A stretch of DNA of 64,000 nucleotides, taken from positions 62,001 to 126,000 of the forward strand of contig NZ_JADCNH010000006.1 in assembly GCF_018904615.1 (NCBI RefSeq). Reading direction: 5' to 3'. The translations under genes were made by a program, and so were the position numbers. The number at the start of each line of letters is the position of its first letter. The first letter of the stretch is position 1. Origin of the DNA: Verticiella alkaliphila (lineage in GTDB: Bacteria; Pseudomonadota; Gammaproteobacteria; Burkholderiales; Burkholderiaceae_B). A model generated the notes under the pieces. It searched no databases. It saw only the letters and a program-made list of their open reading frames with translations, and was not told the origin of the DNA. Below are positions 19,854 to 28,770 of this stretch, in pieces.

Positions 19854-21812
19854 TCAGAAAGGTACGTTGAGGCTGAAGTAGGCGGAGGCCCGGTTCTCGG
19901 GTTGACCGTCGTAGCTGCGCCGGCCATAGCCGATGCCATAGGTGATGGTGGTGTGGCGTGGCAGATCCCACACCTGCTCCAGGCGGATCTCCCACAGCGG
20001 CTCGGTGCTGAAGCCAGCCTGGCGGTAGCCGCCCACGGTGCCGTACACGCGTTGACGGAAGGCCTTCTGGCCATCGCGCCAGGGCCGCCACTCGTACATC
20101 GCGGTCAACTGCGCGGTGGCGTCGTGGCTCGGGCTGAAGTAGGGCACGTCCGTCAGACTGTTGCGCGAGGTCGTGACCGAGGCCCAGCCCGAGACCGCAT
20201 GGCGCGGCGATTCATAGAGCGTCTCGAACCAGGTGAGCCCGGCGGACTGGCGCACGTTGCCGTCGCTGTAGTCATCCCGCTTGTAGGTGGCATCCAGGTA
20301 GCGGCGCGCATTGGGCTGATAGCGCACGCCCACCGTGCCCGTCCAGCCATGCACGCCGTTCCAGTACGCGCGCCAGGGCAGGTCGTTGCTGTCCGTGTCG
20401 AACCCCGCCGTCAGCCGCCAGGTGTCGGCCGGATAGAAGTGGATGTCACCACTCACGCCCGTACGTGCGCCCATGCCGGTGGAGCGGTGGATCTCCGCCG
20501 AGGCCTCGACGCGGTCGCGCCGGTAGTCCACGCCCACGCCATTGCGGATGCGCGAGCGATTCTGGTCCTCGATGTTGGCCTGTCCGGTGAACTGGTGCGC
20601 GAACACGCGAAAGTCGTTGGCGATCGGTGCGGAGTAGAGCTTGGTGTCGAGCGACCACTCCTTGCCGGCGACGATGCTGCCATCGCTCGGCCCACGCGAA
20701 GCGGCGCCTTCCATGACGAGCAGCGGCGATTCGTACACGTCCACGTCGCGGCGCAGATTGCGCACCGCACTGGATTCGGGCAGCCGCTCGGAAAGCGCTG
20801 TGCTGATCTCCTTGGCCGTGCGAATGTCTCGCAACGTGAGGGATGAGCGGGCAAGCCCGATGAGCGCTTCGGTGTCGTTCGGCTGTTCCTGGGTCGCGAT
20901 GCGGAAGGCTTCCCGGGCCTGCTCGGGATGGCCATCGCTCATGCGGGCATCGGCAGCGGCATTGCGCAGACCCGTGCTGAACGGCGCGTCATGGCGCAGG
21001 GCGTCCACCGCGATGATGCCCTGGGAGGTGCGGCCGGTGTACAGAAGGTATTGTGCCTTCATTCGGTTGGCACGCTCGAAGTCTGCGTTCGGCGTTTCCG
21101 GGTTCGGCGCGAGCTCGACGAGGGCGGGCGAGGCGCGCTCGATACGCTCCAGGTTCTCGCCAGCCTCCTCGGGTCGGCCCCGGTCCAGGTAGGCGTAGAA
21201 GAGCTTCTCGCGCACACCGACTTCGTCCACGTCGCCCGGGCCCGAGATGCGCAGCGCCGTCTCATAGGCGGCAATGGCGGAATCCAGCCGCTCCTGGAAT
21301 TCGTAGGCATCGCCCGCGGCGACAAGCACGTAGGGCGGGTAGGCATCCATCTGCTTGCCAAGCGATTCGAAGAGCTGCGTGGCCGAACTGGCGCGACCCC
21401 GCAGCGCCAGGCCGAAGATCATGTCGTAGGTGACCTGCATGCGCAGCGGTGCGAAGTCTCCCGTGGCCGGCAGACTGTCCAGGAGCTGCCATCCTTCGCC
21501 CAGCGCTGCATCCAGATCCCGCGTCCGGGTGCGGGCAATGCTTTCACGCATTTCGTCCTGCGCCCAGCGCAAGCGCTGGGCGAGGGCCGCGTGCCGCAGG
21601 CGAGCGAACTCGAGCTCGCTGAACGCGCTGCGCTGGCGTGAGGCGATGTCCAGCGCCAGCCCCGCGGCACCCGCGGCGCGGGCAGCATCGACCTCGTTGC
21701 GCACGGCATCGCGGGACGAAGGCTGCGCGTGCGCAGCGTGGCCCAGGCAAAGTCCGGCCGCCAGCAGCGTTGGCAGCATTGCACGGGACAAAGGGGAAGC
21801 GTGTCGGTTCAT
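19854..21812 (-). CDS. pgaA: Poly-beta-1,6-N-acetyl-D-glucosamine export porin PgaA
   Basis: A 652-aa outer-membrane protein. A signal peptide (PTLLAAGLCLGHAAHA) precedes an N-terminal alpha-helical TPR superhelix (about residues 30-370, e.g. AYETALRISGPGDVDEVGVR) and a C-terminal beta-barrel rich in alternating aromatic strands (WRAYWNGVHGWTGTVGVRYQ), ending in Phe (FSLNVPF) as expected for BAM substrates. PgaA binds deacetylated PNAG through the TPRs and exports it. E. coli PgaA is 807 aa, so this is a shorter version with fewer TPR repeats. It leads the operon pgaABCD and diverges from a small membrane-protein gene at 21981. Confidence 0.93.
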   Translation of the reverse strand: MNRHASPLSRAMLPTLLAAGLCLGHAAHAQPSSRDAVRNEVDAARAAGAAGLALDIASRQRSAFSELEFARLRHAALAQRLRWAQDEMRESIARTRTRDLDAALGEGWQLLDSLPATGDFAPLRMQVTYDMIFGLALRGRASSATQLFESLGKQMDAYPPYVLVAAGDAYEFQERLDSAIAAYETALRISGPGDVDEVGVREKLFYAYLDRGRPEEAGENLERIERASPALVELAPNPETPNADFERANRMKAQYLLYTGRTSQGIIAVDALRHDAPFSTGLRNAAADARMSDGHPEQAREAFRIATQEQPNDTEALIGLARSSLTLRDIRTAKEISTALSERLPESSAVRNLRRDVDVYESPLLVMEGAASRGPSDGSIVAGKEWSLDTKLYSAPIANDFRVFAHQFTGQANIEDQNRSRIRNGVGVDYRRDRVEASAEIHRSTGMGARTGVSGDIHFYPADTWRLTAGFDTDSNDLPWRAYWNGVHGWTGTVGVRYQPNARRYLDATYKRDDYSDGNVRQSAGLTWFETLYESPRHAVSGWASVTTSRNSLTDVPYFSPSHDATAQLTAMYEWRPWRDGQKAFRQRVYGTVGGYRQAGFSTEPLWEIRLEQVWDLPRHTTITYGIGYGRRSYDGQPENRASAYFSLNVPF

Positions 21813-21980
21813 CGCACCAGCCTGTAGAGGGAGTCCATCGAGAGATCGCGACCCGTGGGAGGCATCTTAGGAAAACCCCTTGGGTGGCTACAACGCTGCA
21901 GATGGACTACGCCAGAAGGCGGTAGCGGGTTATAGTTCTCACCTGCGGCGCGAAATCATGCTCGGCGCGCGGGGAACGAC

Positions 21981-22238
21981 ATGCAAGCGGTGCAACGCAA
22001 ACGATGGTGGTTGGCTGGCGTCGGCTGGACGCTGGCAGCAGCCTTTCTGGCGCTGGTGGCCGGAGGCGTAGTGCCTTTTATTGCGCACACCAGCGAAGCG
22101 CCGTTGCTGGAAGCGATGTCGACGCATGCAGGTTACCTCTACGCCGTGGCCGGCTTGATGACCCTCATGGGCTGGATCGACAGTATCCTGTTGTACCGGC
22201 GCGGCGGCGAGCCTCTGCTGGGGCGCTCGCGGGCCTAA
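21981..22238 (+). CDS. Small hypothetical membrane protein divergent from pgaA
   Basis: An 85-aa protein with GGGGAACG just ahead of the ATG. Two hydrophobic helices are visible (WLAGVGWTLAAAFLALVAGG and GYLYAVAGLMTLMGWIDSIL), with a basic N-terminus (MQAVQRKRWW) and a basic C-terminus (YRRGGEPLLGRSRA). No family is recognised. A TATAGT element at 21932-21937 could be its -10 box. It is divergent from pgaA and upstream, on the same strand, of a LuxR-type regulator, so a role in matrix production or its regulation is possible but unproven. Confidence 0.65.
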   Translation: MQAVQRKRWWLAGVGWTLAAAFLALVAGGVVPFIAHTSEAPLLEAMSTHAGYLYAVAGLMTLMGWIDSILLYRRGGEPLLGRSRA

Positions 22239-22379
22239 TCCAGCGCATTGCCCCCGCCTACGCCATCTTGCCGATGCCGGGTGACGTCACTTCCTCTAAT
22301 GTAGGGCTGTTACCAATCGTCGGTCCCGAGCAGGCGCAGAACGCCGCCACCGAGGGCCAGTACGGGAGCCAGCCCCCTC

Positions 22380-23092
22380 ATGTTCGCCGCGGCCTTGATG
22401 GATCCGCAACCCTTGCTGCGTCTGGGATTGGCTCGCATTCTCGGAGCCATCAGCAGCATTGGCGAGATCCACACCTACGATCCCGAGTTGCTCGACCCAC
22501 CGGTGGGCCGCTGACCTCGCTGTCCGTCCAGATCCTGTTGTTCGGCCTGAGCGGCGACGACAGGAACGATCAGCTCCTGCTTGATCGCATGATCGCCCTC
22601 ACGGCGCCTCGACACATCCTGCTACTGACGGATGAGCTGCGCGTCCCGCTGGTGCGCCATGCCAGCGTGGCCGGGCGCATTCGGCGCTCGGCGCCGTCCG
22701 ACCTGGTCGAAGCCGCCGTCAAGCTGATCCTCGCTGGCGGGCGGTGTTTCCCGGACACGCCCCACGCCGAGCAAGGCGTCGTGTCCGTCGAGCCTGCCCC
22801 GGTGGCTCCGGCGACGCTGTTGCCCGGGCCGCGCCTGATCGCGCAAGGCTCGCGCGAACTGCGCATCACCCCGCGTCAATTCGAGATTCTGGTATTGCGC
22901 GCGCATGGCATGTCGCTCAAGGCCGTCGGCCGCGCATTGGGCATTTCCGAGGCGACCGTCAAAGCGCATGCGTCCTCCATGTATCGCCGCCTGGATGTGA
23001 CCAACTGCCAGGAAGCCATTCAGCTCGCCACGCGGCGGGGCGTCAACCTGCTGCCGGGCGATAGCGTGGCACGCACGGGCGACACCAACTGA
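22380..23092 (+). pseudogene. LuxR-type regulator with degenerate receiver, interrupted by an apparent 1-base deletion
   Basis: Two frames encode one protein. From the ATG at 22380 the first reads MFAAALMDPQPLLRLGLARI and ends at a TGA at 22512-22514. The second, offset by -1, continues with PLTSLSVQILLFGLSGDD and runs to 23092 through a LuxR helix-turn-helix (LRITPRQFEILVLRAHGMSL then GISEATVKAHASSMYRRL). The joined product aligns along its whole length with the intact regulator at 26086-26856. Adding one G to the GGG run at 22505-22507 restores P-V-G-P-L-T-S-L. The receiver has Gly in place of the phosphoacceptor Asp. It could be a sequencing error, a true pseudogene or a phase-variable gene. 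Confidence 0.75.
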
Positions 23093-23098
23093 CGGTGA

Positions 23099-23125
23099 CC
23101 CACGCGTGCCTCGGGCGCACGTGGG
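23099..23125 (+). terminator. Hairpin after the frameshifted regulator, terminator candidate
   Basis: CCCACGCGTGC and GCACGTGGG pair with one bulged C, 6 bases after the regulator stop codon, in a region where the regulator and glmM converge. There is only a weak A/T-rich stretch after it. Assignment rests on position and stem stability. Confidence 0.4.
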
Positions 23126-23149
23126 ATTAGATTCAATGGAGTAGGGAGG

Positions 23150-23173
23150 GCGCCGGCATCATGGTGCCGGCGC
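23150..23173 (-). terminator. Hairpin after glmM, terminator candidate
   Basis: GCGCCGGCA and TGCCGGCGC make a perfect 9-bp stem with a 6-base loop, 3 bases beyond the glmM stop codon on the minus strand. No T-tract follows. Together with the hairpin at 23099-23125 it probably insulates the two converging transcription units. Confidence 0.5.
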
Positions 23174-23176
23174 GAA

Positions 23177-24526
23177 TCAGCCGCGCGCCATGACGGCGTG
23201 GGCGAGCTCTTGGACGCAGCTGTGGGCGAGACTCGCGTCCTCGGCCTCGACCATCAGACGCAGCTTGGGCTCGGTGCCGGACGCGCGAATCACGATGCGG
23301 CCCCGATCGCCCAGTTGCCGCGCGACGTCGGCCCGCGCCCGCGTCAGCCCGGCGTGCTGCTCCCAGGGCGTACCCGGATCGAGCGGTACATTGACCATGT
23401 GCTGCGGATACAGTGTGAGATCGGACACCCATTGCGCGAGCCCGAGGCCGGACTGGCGCAGCGCGCTCAGCACCTGCAGGGCTGCCACCAGGCCGTCGCC
23501 GGTCGTGTGCCGATCCAGGCAGAGCAAATGTCCGGAGGTTTCTCCGCCGTAGTGCCAGCCCAGTGCCTGCATGCGTTCCAGCACGTAGCGGTCCCCCACG
23601 GCGGCGCGGGCAAAGCCGATGCCCAGCGTCTGGAGGCGGCGCTCCAGGCCGAGGTTGGACATGAGCGTGCCGACCACCCCGTCCACCGTCGCATGCTGTG
23701 CTCGCTCACGCACGATGGCATAGAGGAGTTCATCTCCGTTGTAGATGCGGCCGCTGCTGTCGGCCATGATCAACCGGTCTGCATCGCCATCGAGCGCCAC
23801 GCCAAGGTCGGCCCCGCTGCCGCGCACCGCATCCGCCAACGCTTGTGGGTACATGGACCCAGCGTTCTCGTTGATGTTGAAACCATCGGGCTCGCACCCG
23901 ATCGTCGTGACGCGCGCACCGAGTTCGCGAAAGATGTCGGGAGCCACGTGATAGGCCGCGCCATGCGCGGCATCGACCACGATGTGCATGCCGTTCAGGT
24001 CCAGCCGCGTCGGGAACGTACTCTTGCAGAACTCCACATAGCGGCCCGCGGCATCATCCAGGCGCCGCGCTCGGCCCAGCTGGTGCGACGGGACACAGCC
24101 GGGCGGGTCGACCAGGGCCGCGTCGATCGCGGCCTCCGTGGCGTCGGGCAGTTTCGTGCCCTGCGCCGAGAAGAACTTGATGCCGTTGTCGGGAAAGGGG
24201 TTGTGCGATGCACTGATCACGACCCCGGCGGTCAGGCGCTGTGCCCGCACGAGATAGGCCACGGCGGGCGTCGGCAACGGCCCTGCGAGCACCACGTCCA
24301 CACCCGCGGCCGAGAAACCCGCCTGCAAGGCAGACTCCAGCATATAGCCGGACACCCGGGTGTCCTTGCCGATCAGGACGGTCGGGCGGCTGCCGGCGCG
24401 CCCGCCGGCTTCGCGCGCCAGCACGCGACCCGCGGCATAGCCCAGGTGCAGGGCGAAAGCGGCATGAATGCGCGGGCCACCGACAGTGCCGCGCACGCCG
24501 TCGGTTCCGAAGACAGAGGAAGCCAT
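23177..24526 (-). CDS. glmM: Phosphoglucosamine mutase GlmM
   Basis: A 449-aa protein starting [16 protein letters not shown] at the ATG at 24526, the standard GlmM N-terminus. It converts glucosamine-6-phosphate to glucosamine-1-phosphate, the step before UDP-GlcNAc, which feeds peptidoglycan, LPS and the PNAG made by pgaABCD nearby. All four catalytic loops are intact: the phosphoserine in [13 protein letters not shown], the metal loop ALDGDADR, the sugar loop GGETSGHL and the phosphate loop [10 protein letters not shown]. It starts 2 bases after the stop of the upstream mutase-like gene, so the two are co-transcribed. In many betaproteobacteria glmM sits with folP and ftsH instead; here it does not. 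Confidence 0.97.
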   Translation of the reverse strand: MASSVFGTDGVRGTVGGPRIHAAFALHLGYAAGRVLAREAGGRAGSRPTVLIGKDTRVSGYMLESALQAGFSAAGVDVVLAGPLPTPAVAYLVRAQRLTAGVVISASHNPFPDNGIKFFSAQGTKLPDATEAAIDAALVDPPGCVPSHQLGRARRLDDAAGRYVEFCKSTFPTRLDLNGMHIVVDAAHGAAYHVAPDIFRELGARVTTIGCEPDGFNINENAGSMYPQALADAVRGSGADLGVALDGDADRLIMADSSGRIYNGDELLYAIVRERAQHATVDGVVGTLMSNLGLERRLQTLGIGFARAAVGDRYVLERMQALGWHYGGETSGHLLCLDRHTTGDGLVAALQVLSALRQSGLGLAQWVSDLTLYPQHMVNVPLDPGTPWEQHAGLTRARADVARQLGDRGRIVIRASGTEPKLRLMVEAEDASLAHSCVQELAHAVMARG

Positions 24527-24528
24527 GA

Positions 24529-25935
24529 TCAGAAAGGCACCTGGACACGGGGCGCCACGCGGCGCAGTTGACGGCGGAAAGTGCTCTGGATGCGCACGAG
24601 CGCCTGTGGGGTGTCTGCCTCGAACCGGAAGACGAGCCCGGCAAGACTGTCGGCGCTGCGCGCGACGCCCACACCATCGGCGTATTCCACCCGCAGGCCC
24701 GTCGCATCGACCGCCTGGCTCGAGCCGGTGAACTGCCCCTGGCTCGCGAGCGACTGCAGGACGTTGAGCGGATCCGAGGCGCCGGTATCGGCTTGGAGTT
24801 CGGGCGTTGCATACGCGCGCGGCAGCGCTTCGAGCACGGCGGCGGTGTCGTTCGTGCGCGAGGCGATCTCGAGCAGACGCGCCGCGGTGTAGAGCGCGTC
24901 GGGCGCGCCGAACCAGCGATCGGTGAAGCACACGTGCCCGGCCGCATCGCCCGCGATCGCGGCGCCGACCGCCTGCATGCGCTCGCGCATTCCGGCCCGT
25001 CCGCCGGCGGCGGCGATCGACTGTCCGCCCGCATCCTCCACGGCGGCCGTGACGCGCCGGCTGTTCTGCGTGTCGCTCAGGATGCGCGCACCGGGGTTGT
25101 CCTTGAGCAGGTCCCGTGCGAAGAGCACCAGCTGTTGATCCACGCCAATGATCTGTCCACTCGGCGTCACGGCCACCACACGGCGCGCGTCCGCATCGAA
25201 GGCCAGACCGAGGTCGGCGTTGGCATACCGCAGGCAGTAGGTGAGGTCCTGCAGATTGCGCGGATCGGTGGGGTCGGGCAAGTGTTGCGGGAACGTCTCG
25301 TCCGGGTCACAGAAGAGTTCGGTCACTTCGCAGCCCAACGCCCGAAAGAGCGCCGGCGCCGTGAGCCCTGCCGTGCCGTTGCCCGCGTCGATCACCACGC
25401 GAAGACCGGCAAGCGACGGGATGTCGCACAGGAGGCGTGCGATGTAGCAGGCTTGCAAGGCCACGGGCGCGTAGGCGCCGGCGGGCGTGGGCGCATTCGG
25501 CGCCGGATGACTCATGCGCTCGCGCACTGCCGTCCACTGCGCGGCGTCGAGCAGGCTGCCGTCGTGCGCGATTTCGACGCCATTGCGTTCAGCCAGGTCG
25601 TGTGCCGCGCCGACGCGAACGGTGACAGGGCATTCCAGAAGACGGGCCCCGAAGTAGAGCACTGGGGCACTGCACATGCCAGCGTCGTAGACCTTCACGC
25701 CCGCCTCGCGCACGCCCGACTGCAGGGCGGCGCTCAGTTGCACGCTCGACAGCCGCATGTCTCGGCCCACCATGATGGCCGTCTCCCCCTGGGCGCGGAC
25801 CCAGTGTCCCAGGGCCTGGCCGAGGCTGCGAGCGAAGTTGGGGTGCAGGTCTGCGGGCCAGAATCCGCGGATGCCCTCGGCACCGTAGAGCGTGGGCTGG
25901 GAGCGGGCCTGAGCGGCTTTGGCGGTCGAGTGCAT
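24529..25935 (-). CDS. Degenerate AlgC-like phosphohexomutase, predicted pseudoenzyme
   Basis: A 468-aa protein of the alpha-D-phosphohexomutase superfamily, closest in layout to phosphomannomutase/phosphoglucomutase (AlgC): it starts [20 protein letters not shown] and ends with [18 protein letters not shown]. Every active-site loop is altered. The phosphoserine motif (T/G)ASHNPxxxNG reads [11 protein letters not shown], with Ala 111 where Ser should be. The metal loop DGDGDR reads DADARR. The sugar loop GExSGH reads GDAAGH. The phosphate loop RASNTTP reads ARSADSLA. Spacing between loops is preserved and the frame is intact, so the fold has been kept while catalysis was almost certainly lost. 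It precedes glmM with a 2-base gap, suggesting a structural or regulatory role. Confidence 0.9.
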   Translation of the reverse strand: MHSTAKAAQARSQPTLYGAEGIRGFWPADLHPNFARSLGQALGHWVRAQGETAIMVGRDMRLSSVQLSAALQSGVREAGVKVYDAGMCSAPVLYFGARLLECPVTVRVGAAHDLAERNGVEIAHDGSLLDAAQWTAVRERMSHPAPNAPTPAGAYAPVALQACYIARLLCDIPSLAGLRVVIDAGNGTAGLTAPALFRALGCEVTELFCDPDETFPQHLPDPTDPRNLQDLTYCLRYANADLGLAFDADARRVVAVTPSGQIIGVDQQLVLFARDLLKDNPGARILSDTQNSRRVTAAVEDAGGQSIAAAGGRAGMRERMQAVGAAIAGDAAGHVCFTDRWFGAPDALYTAARLLEIASRTNDTAAVLEALPRAYATPELQADTGASDPLNVLQSLASQGQFTGSSQAVDATGLRVEYADGVGVARSADSLAGLVFRFEADTPQALVRIQSTFRRQLRRVAPRVQVPF

Positions 25936-26085
25936 GGAAACGTCCTGTGCCAGGTGGCGTGAGGCCGGTCGCGGACCTCGCGCGTAGCGGTACCGGAATT
26001 GGTAACGCTTGACACCATTGCACGCCTTTTACGGGCGAGCGCCCATTGGACGTACGGTCTAAACCCGGGTAGGCCGGGTGGCCGA

Positions 26086-26856
26086 TCAGTCGAAGAACAC
26101 GCCTCGTTGCCGTGCGGCGTAAACCGCTTCGCCCTTGCTGTTCACGCGCAGACGTTGATACAGGGTCGAGGCGTGCGCCTTGGCCGTCGCCGTCGAGATG
26201 TTGAGCATCCGGCTCACGGTCTTGATCGGGTAGCCTCGGGCAAGCAGCGTCAACACTTCGTACTGGCGCGGCGTGACGTTCAGGAGCTGAGCGCCGGCCA
26301 CGGGATCGAGGGCCGTGCGCGTCGGTACAACGGGCGCCACCGCCACAGGCGGCTCGGATTCGAGTTCCGGCTCGGCGCCGTTCAAGTGCACCGGCGGCGG
26401 CTGCCACCGATTGGGCTCGGGGGGAGCCGGCCACGGCGTGGCAGACTTGCTCTGCGGGGTGACAGCGGTGCGTTGCGCCACGACGTGTTCGCCGGCCATC
26501 CCCAGACGGATCGCGGCTTCGACCACCTCGACGGGCGCGGTCCGGGAAATACAGCCGTAGACGCTGGCGTACTGCATGCCGGCGGGCGGCTGCCAGGCCG
26601 CGGCCGGCTCGGACAGCAACAGCGTGCGGCGCGGATGCAGGATGCGCTCGACCTCGGCCAGGGTCTGCCAGCTTTGTGCCGGCTCTGGTGCCATGCCGAG
26701 GATGACCAACTCCACATCGCAGTCCAGGTAAGCGAATTCGCTGATGGACCGCGCATCCAGGGCCATGACATCCCAGCTTCCCGCCATGGCACCCAGCAGT
26801 TGATGCAGGCCGAGGCGTATCAATGGATGTGCCTCGACGAGTACGACTTTGGTCAT
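26086..26856 (-). CDS. LuxR-type transcriptional regulator with degenerate receiver domain
   Basis: A 256-aa protein with AGGGG upstream of the ATG at 26856. The N-terminus has the receiver fold (KVVLVEAHPLIRLGLHQLLG), but the acidic pocket is E-A rather than D-D, the phosphoacceptor Asp position is Gly 54 (LVILGMAPEP) and the conserved Lys is replaced (GCISRTAPVEVVEAAIRL). A Pro/Ala-rich linker (about 130-185) leads to a NarL/LuxR helix-turn-helix (LNVTPRQYEVLTLLARGYPI then NISTATAKAHASTLYQRL). It should act without phosphorylation, perhaps by ligand or protein binding. It is paralogous to the frameshifted gene at 22380-23092, and the two bracket the glmM pair next to the PNAG operon. Confidence 0.88.
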   Translation of the reverse strand: MTKVVLVEAHPLIRLGLHQLLGAMAGSWDVMALDARSISEFAYLDCDVELVILGMAPEPAQSWQTLAEVERILHPRRTLLLSEPAAAWQPPAGMQYASVYGCISRTAPVEVVEAAIRLGMAGEHVVAQRTAVTPQSKSATPWPAPPEPNRWQPPPVHLNGAEPELESEPPVAVAPVVPTRTALDPVAGAQLLNVTPRQYEVLTLLARGYPIKTVSRMLNISTATAKAHASTLYQRLRVNSKGEAVYAARQRGVFFD

Positions 26857-27501
26857 GCGCCACCCCTAAGCAGAGGCGAGTTGCCGGGTGACCAATCCCT
26901 GGCGCGGGCGCGTTGGCCTACGTCCAGGAATCGGACACCGCGGGCATCGCCGCAAGTATTATGTCCGCATGGCGAAATCCGGGTACAACAAGTTACACTG
27001 CTTAAGCAAAACCACCCATAACTCCCGGAAATGCTGGCCGTGCCGGTATGAAGATGTAATGGGTCAGATGATATGTCAACGTCCGATCCGTCGGATGCGT
27101 CGTATGGACAATAAAATGGTCTAAGCGCGGTAGGCGTAGACCTAGCCGTTGGGATGAGCAACCCTGGATCTTGCAGGGTTGACCCCGGCGTAGATACAGG
27201 GTGTGCCCTGTGTGTTCCTGCCCGTTTTGCAGCAATGCCATGGCTGCCTGCCAGCCCTGATCCGCACGGGTGCAACCTGTCCACCATCCCGCGCATGCGG
27301 GTCACGATGATTCTCACGTCGATGACTGCAGACACGCTTCGGGGCCCGTGCCACCGCAAGCACTGTCTGACGCTCCTGGTTACAGTGCCCGCTCTGCACA
27401 CGACGTGCCCGGATGGCTGTACACGGCGCTACGCGCCCTCGCCAGATGGAGTGCGCGCAAACGCGATGTGGATGGCGGCGGTCGTCGACGTGGGTGTCGT
27501 C
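26857..27501. other. 645-base gene-free region between the LuxR-type gene and the recombinase gene
   Basis: I see no credible gene here; the open frames present have atypical composition and no ribosome binding sites. Part of it (26950-27125) is markedly less GC-rich than the rest of the window. It contains two small hairpins: AACCCTG/CAGGGTT (27160-27180) and ACAGGG/CCCTGT (27196-27211). It also holds one copy of the 12-bp repeat GGATCTTGCAGG, whose second copy is inside the end of the recombinase gene. It probably holds the promoter of the LuxR-type gene and the left end of the recombinase module. Confidence 0.6.
27166..27177 (+). repeat. 12-bp direct repeat GGATCTTGCAGG, copy 1
   Basis: This copy lies in the gene-free region, and the second is at 27524-27535 at the end of the recombinase gene, 358 bases away in the same orientation. 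Short direct repeats near a tyrosine recombinase gene can be attachment-type sites or duplication scars. Chance occurrence is possible. Confidence 0.4.
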
Positions 27502-28770
27502 CTACTCGTCGTCAACCGCTCGCGGATCTTGCAGGCCTGAACGCGCACGTCCGTGCGCTGCGGCCGGCTCGTCGAGAAGACGCCCGCCGCGCCAACCGCT
27601 CACCGCACCGGCCTGGTGATAGTGCATCGCAGTGGCCACGCTGACGTGCCCCGTCATCGCCATCACCTCGGCCAGCGGCACCCCCTGACGGCCCGCTTCG
27701 GTGACGAATCCAGAGCGCAGGCTGTGGGCACCGAAATCCCCGTCCAGGCCGGCGGCCAGCGCGCGGGCCTGCACGATTCGCCGCACGGCCTCGGCGCCGA
27801 GCGCCTCGCCGACGTTGCCGCCACGACGTACACGCCGAAAGAGCGCGCCGTCGCGGATGCCTGCGGCGTCCAGCCAAGCCTGCAGCGCCTCGGCCGCCCG
27901 GCCGACGATGGGCTTGTGCATGTTGGCGCGGTCGCGGCCCTCCTGATTGTTCTTGCCATAGCTCAGGCTGTAGACAAAGCCCTCCGGCGTGCGACGCGTG
28001 TTCTCGCAGGTGGCGCGAACGACTTCCGAGCGCCGGCGGCCGCCGCTGGCCCAGGCAAAGAGGAGCAGGGCACGATCGCGCAAGCCGATCAGAGAGTCGT
28101 CACAGGTGTCGAGCAACTGCTCCAGCGGCTCGCGCGTGAGGGCCTCCTTGCGCACCGGACGCTCGCCGCGGCGGGCGTAGGCGCTGCGCGTCTTGGCAAG
28201 CACAGTGCGCACGGCGCGGCCGTGGCAGGGGTTGGCCAGTCCCTGGCTTTCATGGGCTTCGGACAGCACGGCGACGCGGTGCATGACCGTCGTCAGCCGG
28301 TAGGGTCCGACGGCGCGCTTGGCACCGCAGGCGACCAGCGCCTCGTCGATGGCCTTGGGCAGGTCGTGGATCATGCCGCGCGCGCTCTGGTGCTCGACGT
28401 GGTCGGCCACGAACTGCAGCACGACGGTTTCAGGCACGGGCCAGGGCAGGGCGCCACCGTAACGCATGCCGTACCAGGCTTCCCAATAGCGCATGGCCGC
28501 CTGATAGGCGGCGACGGTGTTGTCCGCGCTGCCTTCGCGCACCAGCGCACGCAGCGAGGCCTCGCTGTCGCCGAGCACCTCCAGGGAGAGTGCTGTGCTG
28601 CGTGCCGCGGGCCGGGCAACGGCGCGGCGCTGCACGACAGGGGCAGGGTGCGGCCGACGCGGCGCTGAATCAGGGCCGTTCGAGTCCGGTGCCGCGCCGT
28701 CGATGGCAGGGTGTGCCGAATCATCGGGCGTCGGTGGATGGGTCGGGTCCGAATCGGGCGGGTAGGGCAT
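27502..28770 (-). CDS. Tyrosine recombinase, TnpS-like / integrase family
   Basis: A 422-aa protein. After a Pro-rich N-terminal extension (about residues 1-60) there is a SAM-like core-binding domain (SADNTVAAYQAAMRYWEAWY) and a complete catalytic domain: Arg I in ASGGRRRSEV, the HxxR box in AHSLRSGFVT, the following TGHVSVATAM, and the nucleophile Tyr in MHYHQAG. It should cut and rejoin DNA at a specific short site. It diverges from a KfrA_N coiled-coil gene across 132 bases. That pairing resembles TnpS with TnpT of Tn4651/Tn4652-type Tn3-family transposons, where the pair resolves cointegrates at an intergenic site. No TnpA transposase is in the window. A chromosomal integrase of another kind is the alternative. 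Confidence 0.88.
   Translation of the reverse strand: MPYPPDSDPTHPPTPDDSAHPAIDGAAPDSNGPDSAPRRPHPAPVVQRRAVARPAARSTALSLEVLGDSEASLRALVREGSADNTVAAYQAAMRYWEAWYGMRYGGALPWPVPETVVLQFVADHVEHQSARGMIHDLPKAIDEALVACGAKRAVGPYRLTTVMHRVAVLSEAHESQGLANPCHGRAVRTVLAKTRSAYARRGERPVRKEALTREPLEQLLDTCDDSLIGLRDRALLLFAWASGGRRRSEVVRATCENTRRTPEGFVYSLSYGKNNQEGRDRANMHKPIVGRAAEALQAWLDAAGIRDGALFRRVRRGGNVGEALGAEAVRRIVQARALAAGLDGDFGAHSLRSGFVTEAGRQGVPLAEVMAMTGHVSVATAMHYHQAGAVSGWRGGRLLDEPAAAHGRARSGLQDPRAVDDE
27524..27535 (+). repeat. 12-bp direct repeat GGATCTTGCAGG, copy 2
   Basis: Located within the last codons of the recombinase gene (encoding LQDP on the opposite strand). Identical to 27166-27177. The overlap with coding sequence weakens the case for a functional site but does not exclude it. 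Confidence 0.4.

Noticed and set aside
22500-22515. Programmed -1 ribosomal frameshift in the LuxR-type gene
   Set aside because: No X-XXY-YYZ slippery heptamer and no following pseudoknot are apparent around GTGGGCCGCTGA, so a mutation or sequencing error is the simpler explanation.
26857-27501. tRNA gene as an integration target next to the recombinase
   Set aside because: I looked for cloverleaf arms and a T-loop motif and found none. Only small unrelated hairpins are present.
27154-27540. Short open frame in the gene-free region (128 codons, plus strand)
   Set aside because: Cys- and Pro-rich translation, no ribosome binding site, and overlap with the end of the recombinase gene on the other strand.
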